Below are positions 62,204-64,000 of a stretch of 64,000 nt of DNA, piece by piece (the stretch's first letter is position 1; every line of letters starts with the position of its first letter). A program made the position numbers and the translations under genes. This DNA comes from Diogma glabrata (lineage: Eukaryota; Arthropoda; Insecta; Diptera; Cylindrotomidae). The DNA is taken from assembly GCA_963693315.1 (NCBI GenBank), contig OY856188.1, positions 195,248,322 through 195,312,321 on the forward strand. Reading direction: 5' to 3'. The notes under the pieces were generated by a model. The model saw only the letters and a program-made list of their open reading frames with translations. It did no database searches and had not been told where the DNA came from.

Positions 62204-63857
62204 CATAGGCGAAGCGCGAGTTTTTAAGAATGGGATGCTGCGTTCTAAATAATATTCCACAATAACTACTACGACGACATACCATTTAAAATTCATATTC
62301 TATTTTTCATGGTTACTTTGTCTTAAAAACTATTTGATGAAGATACCTTAGCAACTACAATTTGTTATCTATAGCGAATACGATTTTATACACTAGAGGA
62401 AAAAACGATTTTCAAAGGAGATTGAATCTGCATGAAAATAGAATTCATTTGCTATTGTAGAAAAATATATTTTTTGCATATTTTTCTAAAGACGCTTACC
62501 ATTGAAGATCAAACTTGTTTCACTTTAATCTACTCTCCCTCGAGCAAGTTGTGTAATTGAAAAGCACTTCATTTTACTAATTTATTTATAAGATCAGCGG
62601 CTACAAACATGTTTTTGTATTTTATATAATAAAATGGACTAGTCAGATCAAAATAATAATGGACTAGTCAGATCAATCATAAGCTCAAAATAATTATTTT
62701 AAAATAAGAATAAAATTGTGTATTTATATTTGAAATATTTTTAAAGTTTATGCGTTCCATTTGTGATCTACTCAAAACTTATAAGTTATTTTGTTCTAAA
62801 GGAACAGTTTTTATTTAATATCCGAAGCAGTTGTTTGCTATGAAATTATCAATGCACAAAACGGCAAGGAAAATAAATAAATTTTGCGGAAAAAAACATG
62901 ATCTCTGGTTTGAAACGCAAAATTCAATCCATTTTAAAAATTGCATTTATTTATATGTACTAATATTGGAACATAAATATGGTTGTTACAAAGCAGCTCA
63001 TCTCATCAGATACATGAAAAAATTTCTTTGCTTAATAAATCAAAGTATGGACTATTGTTTTATATTATTGAAATTCACCAAGGGAAAAAATTATTGTATT
63101 TGTTGATTGGTCCTATCCTAACAAACAATCGAGAAATAGAACCACAAAAATGGTTCAAAAGAAGACAAATACCTACATAATTTAGAAATCAGTAGGTCTT
63201 CTATTTTCTTATTGAAAAATATGTTGATATATTAAAACAAAACTGGTTTGGAAACTGTTCTGCAATAATTTTTAATTAATAATGCACCATAATTATTTAT
63301 TCAAACATTTGTAATTCAAACAATAAATCCAAATTCTTATTAAAAATCAATACATACTTTGATGTAAAGTAGTAAAACTTAGCTAAAACAAAACAGATTT
63401 GCCATAGCACTACTATGATAGTATATGATATTCTATAAGCAACACAGCATCTACTGCTATGGTTTTTGTTTGATTTTTTTCGTTTTTTCTTTTCCTATTT
63501 GTCTTTCTTTTTTTTTTTGCGTACAAATATTATAATTCCGTACGCTGCAAGTTGGACAGCTTCTTGTATATTATTTGGACGAAATAAATAAATATTTTGA
63601 TTGCGTTGAAGTTTTTTTTATAAATATTGGGAATTAATATAATTAAATAATAATAATAATAAATATTTATATGGAAATATTTGTATAATTTTACAGAAAC
63701 TTTGAAGATTTATTTTAAATAAATACTAAAGTATTGAAAATTTATTGAATGATGGCTGATAAAATCTTTATTAAAAAACAATCGTTAATTTGAAAAAGAG
63801 CGGCCTGTTTCAAAGGGAAGCAGTGCTTCCCTAGCATCCAAAGACGCTTCGCCTATG
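62204..63857. mobile_element. 1.65-kb DNA transposon with 8-bp TSD, inserted in protease
   Basis: The termini CATAGGCGAAGCG (left) and CGCTTCGCCTATG (right) are a 13-bp perfect inverted repeat. They are flanked by CTGGACTG (62196-62203 and 63858-63865), and removal restores a continuous protease frame. An 8-bp TSD and CATA start would suit the P superfamily more than hAT, but no transposase is present to decide. A GGGAAGCAGTGCTTCCC palindrome lies near the right end (63817). Short frames at 62831-63180 have no recognisable family. The terminus resembles 16970. Confidence 0.85.
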
Positions 63858-63865
63858 CTGGACTG

Positions 63866-64000
63866 CCAGTGTCAACTTCCATTGTAACTTTGACACCTTC
63901 TATTTCGACATTACAATCTTCAGCTGGACATATGGAATTGACAGACTCAATTTTTCGTTTTTTTTAAAAAGGTACTATGGTGGTGCGCATGAGCACTGTT
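63866..64000 (-). pseudogene. Old Ty3/gypsy protease start, running off the window
   Basis: Reads toward lower coordinates through VEIEGVKVTMEVDTGSPV, with the DTGS aspartic-protease active site. It continues after the 62204-63857 insertion into SIISQDEYKKKL. The Gag part lies outside the window to the right. Confidence 0.75.

Overview
This is an AT-rich eukaryotic window, almost certainly from an insect. It carries an intron-containing relic of a proton-coupled amino acid transporter of insect type, a gypsy-type errantivirus with env, a THAP/P-family transposon, a Helitron, hAT elements, RTE and CR1/jockey-like LINEs and a Penelope-like fragment. I see no intact host gene. Nearly all recognisable coding sequence belongs to transposable elements, many of them nested. 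All boundaries below were read by eye from terminal repeats, target-site duplications (TSDs) and open frames; no database search was run.

Layout. 1-7 kb: an unidentified coding-like scrap at the left edge, an arm of a long inverted repeat (partner at about 17.3-18.0 kb), an SLC36-like transporter pseudogene (2.16-3.42 kb) and two LINE fragments. 7.1-9.9 kb: a P-element-family transposase gene on the minus strand with a THAP zinc finger, broken by one stop and one frameshift. 10.7-15.9 kb: a decayed LTR retrotransposon (primer-binding-site-like motif, gag start, integrase end) with two different 5'-truncated LINEs embedded in it. 19.7-25.9 kb: a 6.2-kb hAT element with an 8-bp TSD. It holds a broken transposase, a small TA-flanked transposon, a Penelope-like endonuclease scrap and a 77-bp satellite grown from the element's own subterminal sequence. 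26 kb: a second, short hAT-type element with its own 8-bp TSD.

28.2-42.6 kb: four blocks of (TA)n that look like one microsatellite split by three independent insertions. These are a 5.3-kb Helitron (28254-33563), a 1.5-kb pogo/mariner-like element (33981-35475) that itself contains a long foldback, and a 6.6-kb errantivirus (35709-42343) with gag, pro, pol, env, matching LTRs, a -1 frameshift signal and an in-frame deletion that removed the end of reverse transcriptase and RNase H.

43.2-44.8 kb: a 5'-truncated RTE LINE. 47-64 kb: an old Ty3/gypsy element on the minus strand, running off the right edge. It has been hit three times: by an 8-kb non-coding LTR element with 2470-bp satellite-filled LTRs and a tRNA-Tyr primer site (47176-55129), by a near-complete RTE LINE (57241-60662, one stop codon in about 995 codons) and by a 1.65-kb DNA transposon with 8-bp TSD (62204-63857).

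The most unusual items are the satellite-LTR element, the repeatedly invaded (TA)n locus and the hAT element whose end has expanded into a satellite array.
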